Positions 54,790 to 63,986 of a stretch of 64,000 nucleotides of DNA are shown one piece after another (position 1 is the stretch's first letter; the number at the start of each line of letters is the position of its first letter). A program made the position numbers and the translations under genes. Under the pieces are notes generated by a model. That model searched no databases and was not told the origin of the DNA. It saw nothing but the letters and a program-made list of their open reading frames with translations. Origin of the DNA: PALSA-1006 sp964571195 (GTDB taxonomy: Bacteria > Pseudomonadota > Gammaproteobacteria > Burkholderiales > Gallionellaceae); assembly GCA_964571195.1 (NCBI GenBank), contig CAZNAD010000009.1, positions 15,218 to 79,217 of the forward strand, in the 5' to 3' direction.

Positions 54790-56415
54790 ATGGACTTCCA
54801 ACGACTGTTCTTAGTAGTGATTTTCTCGTTTTCCGCATTATTGTTGTGGGACGGCTGGCAGCGTTATCAGCATCCAGAGCTACAGACAGCATCCGCGCCT
54901 GCTACAACAAAAAAAGAAGAAAGCGTCCCGACGCCGACAAAGATCGGAAATCTTGCGGACAGCAACAAAGTTGTTGGGCTGGCAACAGACACCCAAGGCA
55001 AGAAGATCATAGTCAAGACCGACAATCTCCACGTCGAAATTAATACGATCGGTGGCGATATCCAGCGTGTCGAGCTGTTGCAGCATAAAGATGCGGAAGA
55101 CAAGAATAAGCCGGTCGTTTTGTTGCAGCAAAAGACAGACCATATCTACGTTGCGCAAACCGGACTATTGGGCGGCGGACTCCCCACACATCAGACGTTG
55201 TTTACCTTACCAGCAGAAGAATATCGTCTGGCCGAAGGGGAGAATACGCTTGTCGTTCGGCTGGTGGCCGGCGCGGTAACCAAAACCCTGACCTTTCATC
55301 GTGGCAGTTATCTAGTTGATGTCGGTTATGAGATTGAAAATACTGGGACTCAGCCGCTTGCCGCATCCGCCTATTTTCAGCTGGTTCGAGACAGTTCGGT
55401 CCCCCCCGGAGGCTCCTCGCTGGTTCCAACATACACCGGCCCAGCAATCTATACTGAACTAGAAAAGTTCCAAAAAGTCGAGTTCTCAAGCATAGAAAAA
55501 AACAAGACCGGCTTTCCGAAAACGGCCAACAACGGATGGGTAGCGATGCTGCAGCACTACTTTGTTGCTGCGTGGTTGCCGCAAGGCAATGTGGAGCGCG
55601 AATATTACGCTCGCCCACTGGGTGAGCAGCGATTCTCGGTTGGTACGGTAATGCCGGTTGCCACAATTGCGCCGGGGCAAAAGGGCGGGATCAGCGTACC
55701 GCTCTATGTCGGTCCGGCGAGTACCAATCTGGATCAAGTCGCCCCCGGACTTGGGCTGACTGTCGATTACGGCTGGCTGACCATCATTGCTGCGCCGCTG
55801 TTCTGGCTGCTGACCTTTATCCATGCTTGGGTACAAAACTGGGGCGTCGCGATCATTATCCTGACGATTTTGATTAAGCTGGTCTTCTTTCCGCTTTCCG
55901 CAGCAAGCTATCGCTCGATGGCCAAGATGCGCATCGTGGCACCCAAGCTGGAAAAGATAAAACAGCAATATGGTGATGATCGGGAGAAGCTTAACCGCGC
56001 GATGATGGATCTGTACAAGACAGAAAAGATCAATCCGCTGGGCGGCTGCTTGCCAGTGCTGATACAGATCCCCGTGTTTATCGCCTTGTATTGGGCGATT
56101 TTATCCAGCGTGGAGTTGCGCTATGCGCCATTCTTTGGCTGGATTACAGATTTGTCCGTGGCCGATCCCTATTACGTTTTGCCGGCCATCATGGGTATCA
56201 GCATGCTGATCCAGAGCCGTCTCAATCCGACCCCGCCGGATCCGCTACAAGCGAAGCTGATGCAGATTATGCCCGTGGTGTTCAGTGTGGTGTTTTTCTT
56301 CTTCCCCGCAGGGCTGGTTTTGTATTCCATCGTGAACAACGTGCTTTCTATTGCGCAGCAATGGTATATCACGCGCAATCAAGAGATGGAGCAAAAGGGT
56401 GGCGTCAAGGGCTGA
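54790..56415 (+). CDS. yidC: membrane protein insertase YidC
   Basis: A 541-residue Oxa1-family insertase. One N-terminal helix (about 5-22) leads to the large periplasmic beta-sandwich (about 60-330). Five C-terminal helices follow, holding the conserved NWGVAIIILTILIKLVFFPL, the cytoplasmic hairpin KLEKIKQQYGDDREKLN, and GGCLPVLIQIPVFIALYWA with the groove Arg just before it. The end overlaps the mnmE start by 17 bases. Confidence 0.98.
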   Translation: MDFQRLFLVVIFSFSALLLWDGWQRYQHPELQTASAPATTKKEESVPTPTKIGNLADSNKVVGLATDTQGKKIIVKTDNLHVEINTIGGDIQRVELLQHKDAEDKNKPVVLLQQKTDHIYVAQTGLLGGGLPTHQTLFTLPAEEYRLAEGENTLVVRLVAGAVTKTLTFHRGSYLVDVGYEIENTGTQPLAASAYFQLVRDSSVPPGGSSLVPTYTGPAIYTELEKFQKVEFSSIEKNKTGFPKTANNGWVAMLQHYFVAAWLPQGNVEREYYARPLGEQRFSVGTVMPVATIAPGQKGGISVPLYVGPASTNLDQVAPGLGLTVDYGWLTIIAAPLFWLLTFIHAWVQNWGVAIIILTILIKLVFFPLSAASYRSMAKMRIVAPKLEKIKQQYGDDREKLNRAMMDLYKTEKINPLGGCLPVLIQIPVFIALYWAILSSVELRYAPFFGWITDLSVADPYYVLPAIMGISMLIQSRLNPTPPDPLQAKLMQIMPVVFSVVFFFFPAGLVLYSIVNNVLSIAQQWYITRNQEMEQKGGVKG

Positions 56416-57739
56416 TCGTATTGCCGCGATTGCCACGCCTCCCGGGCGTGGCGGTATCGGCGTCGTCCGAATCTCCGGCCTAGGCCTTGATTCTTTTTCT
56501 CCGGCGCTGCTCGGACAGCCGCTCGTACCGCGCCATGCCACATACACTCCCTTTCTTGATGCCAATGGCCAAGTCATAGACCAGGGCATCGCGATATTTT
56601 TCCCCGCGCCGAACTCTTACACCGGAGAAGACGTGCTGGAGTTACAAGGGCACGGCGGTACGGCAGTCTTGCAGTTGGTGCTGCAACGCTGTCTGGCGCT
56701 GGGCGCACGGCCAGCACAGCCCGGGGAGTTTACCCAGCGCGCATTTTTGAACGACAAGCTGGATCTTGTTCAGGCAGAAAGTGTCGCGGACCTGATCGAA
56801 GCAACCAGCGAACAGGCCGTTCGGAGCGCACAACGATCTTTGCAGGGGGAGTTCTCCGAAACAATCCGGGGGCTGGTTGATCGGCTCATTGAGTTGCGTA
56901 TCTTGGTTGAGGCGATGCTGGACTTTCCCGAAGAAGAGCTGGAGGTGCAGGACATCGCACGACGCAAAGATGCGCTGGCATCGCTACAATCAGACTTAGA
57001 AAGAACGTTGGAGCTGGCGCGTCAGGGCAGTCTGTTGCGGGAAGGTGCTCACATTGCATTGATAGGCTCGCCCAATGTGGGGAAATCCAGTCTGCTTAAT
57101 CGTCTGGCCGGAGAAGAGGTCGCGCTGGTCAGCGAAGTTGCCGGAACAACGCGGGATGCCATACATCAGGCCATCAATATACAGGGCGTACCCTTGCACA
57201 TTGTCGATACGGCGGGCTTGCGGGAAACTCAGGATGTTGTCGAACAAATGGGAATCGCGCGCACCAAGCTGGCGATGGAGCGAGCTGACGCGATTCTGTT
57301 GCTGCTGGATGCGCAACAGGAGGGGCGGCAGGCGCATCAGGATGTGTTGGCGCTGATGCCGAAAGATATTCCCAGATTATATGTCGTCAACAAAATTGAC
57401 CTACTGGGGCAAGCGCCCCGGATCGAGAAACATGGCGCCGACACCCATATCTACCTGTCTGCAAAGACTGGCGTGGGTATTGAGCTGCTGCGGGAGCAGA
57501 TATTACAACTGATGGACTGGCGTGCAGATGCCGGGGTGTTTATGGCCAGAGAGCGTCACGTGCTGGCTTTACAACAAGCCGGGCTGTGCTTGCAGCGCGC
57601 CACCGAAGTGGGCACTCGCGCAGAGTTATTTGCGGAAGAATTGCGATTGGCCCAGACCGCTCTTGGCAAAATTGTCGGGGAGTTTTCCAGCGATGATTTG
57701 TTGGGGGAGATTTTTGGTCGATTTTGCATTGGCAAATAA
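56399..57739 (+). CDS. mnmE: tRNA uridine-5-carboxymethylaminomethyl modification GTPase MnmE
   Basis: MnmE with MnmG modifies U34 of tRNAs. From the GTG at 56399, with GGAG 7 bases upstream inside yidC, it has 446 residues and starts MASRADRIAAIATPPGRGGIGVVRISG. An upstream open frame adds 16 residues of no similarity. It has the folate-binding N-domain, helical domain, and G domain with GSPNVGKSSL and DTAGLRET. The catalytic C-terminal motif FCIGK is present. Confidence 0.96.
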   Translation: MASRADRIAAIATPPGRGGIGVVRISGLGLDSFSPALLGQPLVPRHATYTPFLDANGQVIDQGIAIFFPAPNSYTGEDVLELQGHGGTAVLQLVLQRCLALGARPAQPGEFTQRAFLNDKLDLVQAESVADLIEATSEQAVRSAQRSLQGEFSETIRGLVDRLIELRILVEAMLDFPEEELEVQDIARRKDALASLQSDLERTLELARQGSLLREGAHIALIGSPNVGKSSLLNRLAGEEVALVSEVAGTTRDAIHQAINIQGVPLHIVDTAGLRETQDVVEQMGIARTKLAMERADAILLLLDAQQEGRQAHQDVLALMPKDIPRLYVVNKIDLLGQAPRIEKHGADTHIYLSAKTGVGIELLREQILQLMDWRADAGVFMARERHVLALQQAGLCLQRATEVGTRAELFAEELRLAQTALGKIVGEFSSDDLLGEIFGRFCIGK

Positions 57740-57744
57740 GGCGG

Positions 57745-57760
57745 TGTTTCACGTGAAACA
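57745..57760. promoter_or_regulatory. parS centromere site
   Basis: TGTTTCACGTGAAACA is a perfect 16-bp palindrome and the exact ParB-binding sequence. It starts 6 bases after the mnmE stop, in the gap before mnmG. Confidence 0.95.
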
Positions 57761-57829
57761 ACAATCCTCGTGCTTTCGAGAGAATGTTTTGTTGTATGAT
57801 GCGCGCCTTTGATTTTGCGCGGGTTCCGC

Positions 57830-59728
57830 ATGGATTTCCCAAAAGAGTTCGATGTGATTGTTGTGGGCGGGGGGCATGCCGGGACCGAGGCGGCGCTGGC
57901 CAGCGCCCGCATGGGGCGCGACACCCTGCTTGTCACTCACAATATCGAAACGCTGGGAGTGATGTCTTGTAATCCCTCCATTGGCGGCATCGGCAAGGGT
58001 CATTTGGTTAAAGAGGTCGATGCTTTGGGCGGAGCCATGGCCGCCGCAACCGACGAGTCGGGAATACAATTTCGGATTTTGAATGCCTCAAAGGGCCCCT
58101 CGGTGCGGGCAACCCGGGTTCAGGCAGATCGGGCGCTGTATAAACAAGCCATACGGCGTCGCTTGGAAAACCAGCCGCATTTGTGGTTATTTCAGCAGGC
58201 TGTGGAGCGGCTGCTGATGGATGGGACTCGGGTTGTGGGCGTGGAGACGCGGCTCGGCGTCCGTTTTGTTGGCAAAAGTGTTGTATTGACGACGGGTACG
58301 TTTTTGTCCGGGCTGGTACATGTCGGTCTTGCGAACTTTCCGGCGGGGCGGGCGGGAGATCCTCCGGCAATTGAGCTATCGCAGGATTTGCGAGAGTTGG
58401 GGTTGCCGATAGGGCGTTTGAAAACGGGCACGCCGCCGCGTATCGATGGTCGCAGTATCGATTATTCGGCAATGGTGGAGCAGCCGGGGGATCGGCCTGT
58501 GCCTGTGTTTTCGTTCATGGGGCGGGAAGAACAACATCCGCGACAGCTGTCATGCTGGATCACACAGACGAACCCCCATACACACGACATCATCCGTAGC
58601 GGACTGGACCGCTCGCCCTTATTCACTGGTGTCATTGCCGGGGTTGGCCCGCGTTATTGCCCCTCCATCGAGGACAAAATCACTCGCTTTGCAAATAAAG
58701 ATACCCATCAGATATTTCTGGAGCCGGAGGGGTTAAGTACTAATGAGGTTTATCCCAACGGGATTTCCACCAGCTTGCCGTTCGATGTGCAATTGGCGCT
58801 GGTGCGCTCGATAAAGGGCTTGGAAAATGCGGATATTACCCGCCCCGGATATGCCATCGAATATGACTTCTTCGACCCGCGCGGCTTAAAAAAGTCGCTG
58901 GAGAGCAAGGCCATCGACGGCCTGTTCTTGGCTGGACAGATCAATGGCACCACCGGATATGAAGAGGCCGCCGCCCAAGGCTTGTTGGCGGGCCTGAATG
59001 CCGCGCGTTATGCGCGCGAGGAGGAGGCCTGGTGCCCTCGTCGTGATGAAGCCTATCTGGGTGTATTGGTGGATGATTTGACTACGCAGGGTGTGACAGA
59101 GCCTTATCGTATGTTTACCAGTCGTGCCGAATATCGGTTGCAATTGCGAGAAGACAATGCCGATTTGCGGCTGACAGAGCATGGCCGCCAAATGGGTTTG
59201 GTTGACGATGAACGCTGGGCATATTTTGTCGAAAAACGGGAAGCGGTGGCCAAAGAAATCGAGCGGCTGAGATCCACCTGGGTGAATCCCAAGATATTGG
59301 ATCGGGTCGAGGCTGAGCGGGTATTGGGCAAGAATATCGAACGAGAGTATTCGCTTTACGAGTTATTGCGGCGGCCAGATGTCGATTATGCGACGCTGAT
59401 CTCAATGAATGGCATGAATGCAGAGGGCGCAATAAAGCGCGAGGTGGCTGAACAGGTCGAGATCCAGGCTAAATATCAGGGATATATCGAGCGGCAACAG
59501 GATGAAATCCTGCGCCAAGCAGAAAACGAGGGGTTGCGGGTGCCTGTTGCGATGGATTACGCCGCCGTGCGTGGCCTGTCTACAGAGGTTCGGCAAAAAC
59601 TGGAGAAGCATCGCCCGGAAACTTTGGGACAAGCAGCCAGGATTTCGGGTATAACGCCAGCCGCGATCTCCCTGTTGTTGGTACATATCAAGCGCGGGGG
59701 CAATATGCGAGTTTCGTCCCAACCATGA
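57830..59728 (+). CDS. mnmG: tRNA uridine-5-carboxymethylaminomethyl modification enzyme MnmG (GidA)
   Basis: The FAD-dependent partner of MnmE. From the ATG at 57830 it has 632 residues, with FAD motif DVIVVGGGHAGTEAA at residue 8, CNPSIGGIGKGHLVKEVDALGG, and GQINGTTGYEEAAAQGL. The C-terminal helical domain recruits MnmE. A TTG at 57809 would add seven residues. The stop overlaps rsmG (ATGA). Confidence 0.97.
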   Translation: MDFPKEFDVIVVGGGHAGTEAALASARMGRDTLLVTHNIETLGVMSCNPSIGGIGKGHLVKEVDALGGAMAAATDESGIQFRILNASKGPSVRATRVQADRALYKQAIRRRLENQPHLWLFQQAVERLLMDGTRVVGVETRLGVRFVGKSVVLTTGTFLSGLVHVGLANFPAGRAGDPPAIELSQDLRELGLPIGRLKTGTPPRIDGRSIDYSAMVEQPGDRPVPVFSFMGREEQHPRQLSCWITQTNPHTHDIIRSGLDRSPLFTGVIAGVGPRYCPSIEDKITRFANKDTHQIFLEPEGLSTNEVYPNGISTSLPFDVQLALVRSIKGLENADITRPGYAIEYDFFDPRGLKKSLESKAIDGLFLAGQINGTTGYEEAAAQGLLAGLNAARYAREEEAWCPRRDEAYLGVLVDDLTTQGVTEPYRMFTSRAEYRLQLREDNADLRLTEHGRQMGLVDDERWAYFVEKREAVAKEIERLRSTWVNPKILDRVEAERVLGKNIEREYSLYELLRRPDVDYATLISMNGMNAEGAIKREVAEQVEIQAKYQGYIERQQDEILRQAENEGLRVPVAMDYAAVRGLSTEVRQKLEKHRPETLGQAARISGITPAAISLLLVHIKRGGNMRVSSQP

Positions 59729-60348
59729 CGCTGGCGACCGACTTGTCCGCCGGCATAAGCCGGTTAGATATAAAAATCGAGCCGGAAGCGCAACAGCGGC
59801 TATTGGACTACGTGGCGCTATTGCATAAATGGAACAAGGTGTACAACCTGACGGCGATACGCGAACCCGAGCAGATGATCGCCCACCATTTGTTGGATAG
59901 TTTGGCTGTTTTGCCCCATCTTTGGCCACAGCGCTGGCTGGATGTCGGATGTGGTGCAGGCCTGCCAGGAGTTGTGCTGGCGATTGTTCGTCCAGAATGG
60001 TCATTCACGCTGCTGGACAGTAACCGTAAAAAAACCAGCTTTGTTCAGCAAGCCTGTATAGAGCTGGGATTGCGCAACGTAATGGTACATTGCGGACGTA
60101 TCGAGGCGCTACAGGTGGACGTGCCGTTCGACGGGATTATTTCCAGAGCGTTTGCGGAAACGGCAGAGTTCATTTTACTGACCCGGCGCTTATTGGCTGC
60201 GGAGGGGCGCTGGGCGGCGATGAAGGGGGTGCCGGAGCAGGAGTTGCAACGCCTGCCAGCGGGAATGAGCGTCGAGCGTGTCATTACCTTGCAGGTGCCG
60301 ACACTGGAGGCGGCGCGCTGTTTGGTGATATTGAGAGAAGATAAATGA
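59725..60348 (+). CDS. rsmG: 16S rRNA (guanine527-N7)-methyltransferase
   Basis: A 207-residue class I SAM methyltransferase with LLHKWNKVYNLTAIR near residue 32, HHLLDSL, and the SAM motif WLDVGCGAGLPGVVLA (about 71-86). It overlaps mnmG by four bases upstream and parA by four bases downstream. Confidence 0.96.
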   Translation: MTLATDLSAGISRLDIKIEPEAQQRLLDYVALLHKWNKVYNLTAIREPEQMIAHHLLDSLAVLPHLWPQRWLDVGCGAGLPGVVLAIVRPEWSFTLLDSNRKKTSFVQQACIELGLRNVMVHCGRIEALQVDVPFDGIISRAFAETAEFILLTRRLLAAEGRWAAMKGVPEQELQRLPAGMSVERVITLQVPTLEAARCLVILREDK

Positions 60349-61130
60349 CCAAAATACTGGCGGTTACCAATCAAAAGGGGGGCGTGGGTAAAACCACGAC
60401 CACGGTCAATCTTGCCGCAAGTTTGGCGGCGGCAAAACAGCGGGTCTTGTTGATCGATCTTGATCCGCAGGGCAATGCCACGATGGGAAGCGGTGTCGAT
60501 AAAGCCGCCCTTGAGGCGACGGTCTATGATGTGCTGCTAGGGCAAAAAAACATCCAGCAAGCACGAATTACCGTAACGACAGCAAAATATGACGTATTGC
60601 CCGCAAATCGCGAGCTGGCTGGCGCGGAAATCGAGCTGGTCGAGCTTGAAAATCGAGAGATGTTGTTGAAAAAGGCGCTTGAAGCCGTTCAGCAGGATTA
60701 TGACTATATTTTGATCGATTGTCCGCCAGCGCTGAACCTGCTCACATTAAACGGATTGTGTGCCGCCCGCTCGGTGATGATACCGATGCAGTGCGAATAT
60801 TATGCGCTGGAAGGCTTGAGTGATCTGGTGAACACGATTCGCAAGGTGCGTGCGCACCTGAATCCGGCGCTGGAGATAGAAGGATTGTTGCGCACCATGT
60901 TCGACCCGCGTAACACGCTGGCGCAGCAGGTCTCAGATCAGTTGCAGCAGCATTTTGGTGAAAAGGTCTATCGCACAGTTATTCCGCGCAATGTGCGTCT
61001 GGCAGAAGCGCCCAGCTACGGTTTGCCCGCGCTTTATCACGACAGTCAATCTAAGGGATCGCTGGCATATCTGGCCTTGGCCGGAGAGTTGCTAAACAAT
61101 GCGTCGCGGCAGTCGGCAAGTTCTATCTGA
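60345..61130 (+). CDS. parA: chromosome partitioning ATPase ParA (Soj)
   Basis: A 261-residue deviant Walker ATPase. The P-loop NQKGGVGKTTTTVNLAASLA begins at residue 9 with the signature Lys11, and DLDPQGNAT and ILIDCPPAL follow. It has no N-terminal HTH extension, so it is the chromosomal Soj type. It binds DNA non-specifically and drives ParB-parS segregation. parB follows after 10 bases. Confidence 0.97.
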   Translation: MTKILAVTNQKGGVGKTTTTVNLAASLAAAKQRVLLIDLDPQGNATMGSGVDKAALEATVYDVLLGQKNIQQARITVTTAKYDVLPANRELAGAEIELVELENREMLLKKALEAVQQDYDYILIDCPPALNLLTLNGLCAARSVMIPMQCEYYALEGLSDLVNTIRKVRAHLNPALEIEGLLRTMFDPRNTLAQQVSDQLQQHFGEKVYRTVIPRNVRLAEAPSYGLPALYHDSQSKGSLAYLALAGELLNNASRQSASSI

Positions 61131-61140
61131 GGAAATAAAA

Positions 61141-61983
61141 ATGGCAAAACCAAATAAAGGGCTGGGGCGAGGTTTGGACGCACTGCTATCGGGAAACAAA
61201 GAGCAGAGCGGGGACGCGCTGAGGGAGCTCAAGGTCGAGCAACTCAAGCCCGGCAAATATCAGCCCCGCAGCCGCATGGATGAAGGTTCTTTGAACGAGC
61301 TGGCCGCATCTATCAAAGTACAGGGCGTTATGCAGCCGATTCTGGCGCGCGAACTGATCGACGGGGGTTATGAGATTATTGCCGGAGAACGACGCTGGCG
61401 TGCTGCACAGCTGGCTGGCCTAGTCCAAGTCCCAGTTCTGGTGAGAAAGGTGCCCGATAATGCTGCGCTGGCGATGGCGCTGATCGAGAATATTCAGCGC
61501 GAAGACCTGAATCCGCTGGAAGAGGCTGTCGGCATACAACGCCTGATCGACGAGTTTCAGATGACGCACCAGACCGCAGCTGATGCAGTCGGGCGCTCAC
61601 GGAGCGCGGCCAGCAATCTGCTGCGCTTATTGAAATTACCATCGAATGTGCAAGAGATGTTGATGGATGGTCGGCTGGATATGGGGCATGCCCGTGCGCT
61701 GTTATCTCTGGATCCGGCACAGCTAATCGCAACAGCCAACAAAATTGTTGCCGATAAATTGTCGGTTAGAGAGGCAGAAAAACTCGTTCAGCAGTTATTG
61801 AGTCCTGCGCCTAAATCGAAAAAAACGACACCCGACCGGGATGTTTTGAATTTGCAGGAAGAGTTGTCCCAGCACATCGGCACGGCAGTACAAATCAAAG
61901 CTGGAAAACGGGGGGCAGGCAAGCTGGTGATCGAATATACAAGTAACGAGCATCTGGACGAACTCATCGCCCGCCTGAAATAA
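61141..61983 (+). CDS. parB: chromosome partitioning protein ParB (Spo0J)
   Basis: A 280-residue CTP-dependent DNA clamp. From the ATG at 61141 (GAGGAAA upstream) it starts MAKPNKGLGRGLDALLSG, the ParA-stimulating peptide. The CTP-binding box GERRWRA is at 82-88, ENIQREDLNP at 116-125, the parS-reading HTH at about 143-165, and a C-terminal dimerisation domain follows. Two parS sites are in the window. Confidence 0.97.
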   Translation: MAKPNKGLGRGLDALLSGNKEQSGDALRELKVEQLKPGKYQPRSRMDEGSLNELAASIKVQGVMQPILARELIDGGYEIIAGERRWRAAQLAGLVQVPVLVRKVPDNAALAMALIENIQREDLNPLEEAVGIQRLIDEFQMTHQTAADAVGRSRSAASNLLRLLKLPSNVQEMLMDGRLDMGHARALLSLDPAQLIATANKIVADKLSVREAEKLVQQLLSPAPKSKKTTPDRDVLNLQEELSQHIGTAVQIKAGKRGAGKLVIEYTSNEHLDELIARLK

Positions 61984-62015
61984 ATCGTTGACGTCAATGA
62001 GCGAGCTTGAGTAGA

Positions 62016-62390
62016 ATGCCCTCTTTTAAAGGCTTTGAAACCACAAATACGGTGGGGCGGATAATTCTGGCTCAGGTGTTTGTGACGGTAGTGGCGGCTC
62101 TGATGATGTGGAGTATTCAGGGCTTGGCCGCTGCAGCATCAGCCTTTGCAGGGGGAGCGGTAGGTTTCTTGACCGGCTTGGTGTACGCAAAAAAAATGTC
62201 TGCGCCGAAAGACGGCGAAGTCAAAAAGATAATAAGGGCGCATTACAGCGCCGAAGCGTACAAATTGGTCTTCACGATTCTGTTGTTCTCTTTCGTGTTT
62301 ACGCAGTTCAAAGAAGTGCAAGCGATGCCATTGTTTGCAACCTACATTGCGACATTGGCGGTTTATTGGGCAGCATTAATTTTTGTGTGA
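62016..62390 (+). CDS. atpI: ATP synthase subunit I
   Basis: A four-helix membrane protein of about 124 residues, at the position and with the pattern of AtpI, which helps assemble the c-ring. Conserved features are VGRIILAQ in helix 1 and FAGGAVGFLTGLVYAKKM in helix 2. The ATG at 62016 is weakly supported; a TTG at 62007 is the alternative. It lies 32 bases after parB and six bases before atpB. A promoter-like TTGACG/TAGAAT pair (61988-62017) overlaps the start. Confidence 0.85.
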   Translation: MPSFKGFETTNTVGRIILAQVFVTVVAALMMWSIQGLAAAASAFAGGAVGFLTGLVYAKKMSAPKDGEVKKIIRAHYSAEAYKLVFTILLFSFVFTQFKEVQAMPLFATYIATLAVYWAALIFV

Positions 62391-62396
62391 AATTTT

Positions 62397-63170
62397 ATGA
62401 GCACCGAAGGCTTAACCACTACCGAATATATCCAGCACCACTTGACGAACCTCCATGCGGGAGAGGGCTTCTGGTCGTTGCATCTGGATACTCTGTTTGT
62501 CTCCCTGATTATTGGCTTGGTTGTTTTTGGCACAATGTGGCTCGCAACGCGCAAGGCAACGGCGGGAGTGCCAGGCGGCTTGCAGAACTTTGTCGAGATG
62601 GTGGTGGGCATGGTTGATGCCCAAGTCAAAGACACATTCCATGGTAAAAGCAGTCTGATTGCGCCCTTGGCATTGACCATCTTCGTGTGGATCTTCGCCA
62701 TGAATGCGATGGACGTCATTCCAGTCGACCTGTTGCCGCTGGTAGCGAGCTGGGTTGGAATCAGCCACCTGAAGATTGTTCCCTCCACCGACCTGAACGC
62801 AACATTCGCGATGTCGATCTCGGTGTTCATCCTGATTTACTTCTATAGCTTCAAGGTCAAAGGTTTTGTTGGTTTCGGCAAAGAAGTCCTGTTTGCGCCG
62901 TTTGGCAAATTCCCGCTGCTCATCCCGGTCAACGTTCTGTTCCGCATCGTCGAAGATATCGCCAAGCCGATCTCGCTTGCGCTACGTTTGTTCGGCAATA
63001 TGTATGCGGGGGAAATGGTGTTCATTCTGATTGCATTACTGCCGTGGTACTTGCAGTGGATGCTGGGTGCGCCTTGGGCGATCTTCCACCTGTTGATCAT
63101 TACACTGCAGGCTTTCGTATTCATGATGCTGACAATTGTTTATCTCAGCATGGCGCACGAGAGCCACTAA
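62397..63170 (+). CDS. atpB: F0F1 ATP synthase subunit a
   Basis: The proton half-channel subunit of F0. The 257-residue product has the essential Arg in SLALRLFGNMYAGEMV and the C-terminal helix with TLQAFVFMMLTIVYLSMAHESH. Five to six membrane helices. It follows atpI in the atp operon. Confidence 0.97.
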   Translation: MSTEGLTTTEYIQHHLTNLHAGEGFWSLHLDTLFVSLIIGLVVFGTMWLATRKATAGVPGGLQNFVEMVVGMVDAQVKDTFHGKSSLIAPLALTIFVWIFAMNAMDVIPVDLLPLVASWVGISHLKIVPSTDLNATFAMSISVFILIYFYSFKVKGFVGFGKEVLFAPFGKFPLLIPVNVLFRIVEDIAKPISLALRLFGNMYAGEMVFILIALLPWYLQWMLGAPWAIFHLLIITLQAFVFMMLTIVYLSMAHESH

Positions 63171-63213
63171 AAAGTTTCGCTTTATTAATTAACTAAACCT
63201 CTAAGGAGAAAAC

Positions 63214-63477
63214 ATGGAACTAGCACTTTTGTTGGGTAACGTATCGATCGCAGTGGCAGTTTTGATCGGTCTGGGCGCACTGGGAACCGCTATCGGCTTC
63301 GGCCTGTTGGGTGGTCGCTTCCTGGAAGGTGCTGCGCGTCAGCCGGAAATGATCCCAACTCTGCAAGTGAAGATGTTCATCGTTGCCGGTCTGCTGGATG
63401 CGGTAACCATGATTGGCGTTGGTATTGCGCTGTACATGCTGTTCGCAAACCCCTTCATCGCGATTGTTAAGGGCTAA
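63214..63477 (+). CDS. atpE: F0F1 ATP synthase subunit c
   Basis: An 87-residue hairpin of two helices. The loop carries RQPE and helix 2 the ion-binding carboxylate Asp in GLLDAVTMIGVGIAL. The sodium-binding Gln and Glu-Thr pattern is absent, so the ring should be proton-specific. AAGGAG lies before the ATG. Confidence 0.97.
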   Translation: MELALLLGNVSIAVAVLIGLGALGTAIGFGLLGGRFLEGAARQPEMIPTLQVKMFIVAGLLDAVTMIGVGIALYMLFANPFIAIVKG

Positions 63478-63510
63478 TTCGTCCATCGTTATTGACTGAA
63501 AGGGGCTGTC

Positions 63511-63981
63511 GTGAATATCAACGCAACCTTGCTGGGACAGGCGATTACTTTTGCCATCCTCATCTGGTTCACCATGAAGTTTGTGTGGCCTCCCTTGCTG
63601 CAAGCAATGGAGGAGCGCGCCAAAACCATCGCCGATGGCCTGGCTGCGGCCGAACGCGGTAAGCATGATTTGGAGTTGGCGGCAAAACGCTCGGCTGAAA
63701 TTATCCACCAGGCCAAAGAGAAGGCTGGTGAGATCATTGCATCCGGTGAAAAGCGCGCGAGCGAGATCATTGAAGAAGCCAAAGCCAATGCAAAGGCCGA
63801 GGGTGATCGCATCCTCGCCGGAGCTAAAGCTGAAATCGACCAAGAAGTGTTTCGAGCAAAAGAGCAGCTGCGTACGCAGGTTTCCGCTGTGGCATTGGCG
63901 GGCGCGGGCAAGATTCTGGGTCGTGAAATTGATGCCAAGGCACACAACGACCTGCTTGATAAACTCGTTGCGGAAATCTAA
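63511..63981 (+). CDS. atpF: F0F1 ATP synthase subunit b
   Basis: A 156-residue stator subunit. It has one N-terminal membrane helix (MNINATLLGQAITFAILIWF) and a long charged coiled coil rich in Ala, Glu and Lys. The start is a GTG at 63511, preceded by GAAAGGGG. It follows atpE by 33 bases and precedes atpH. Confidence 0.96.
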   Translation: MNINATLLGQAITFAILIWFTMKFVWPPLLQAMEERAKTIADGLAAAERGKHDLELAAKRSAEIIHQAKEKAGEIIASGEKRASEIIEEAKANAKAEGDRILAGAKAEIDQEVFRAKEQLRTQVSAVALAGAGKILGREIDAKAHNDLLDKLVAEI

Positions 63982-63986
63982 GCGCT

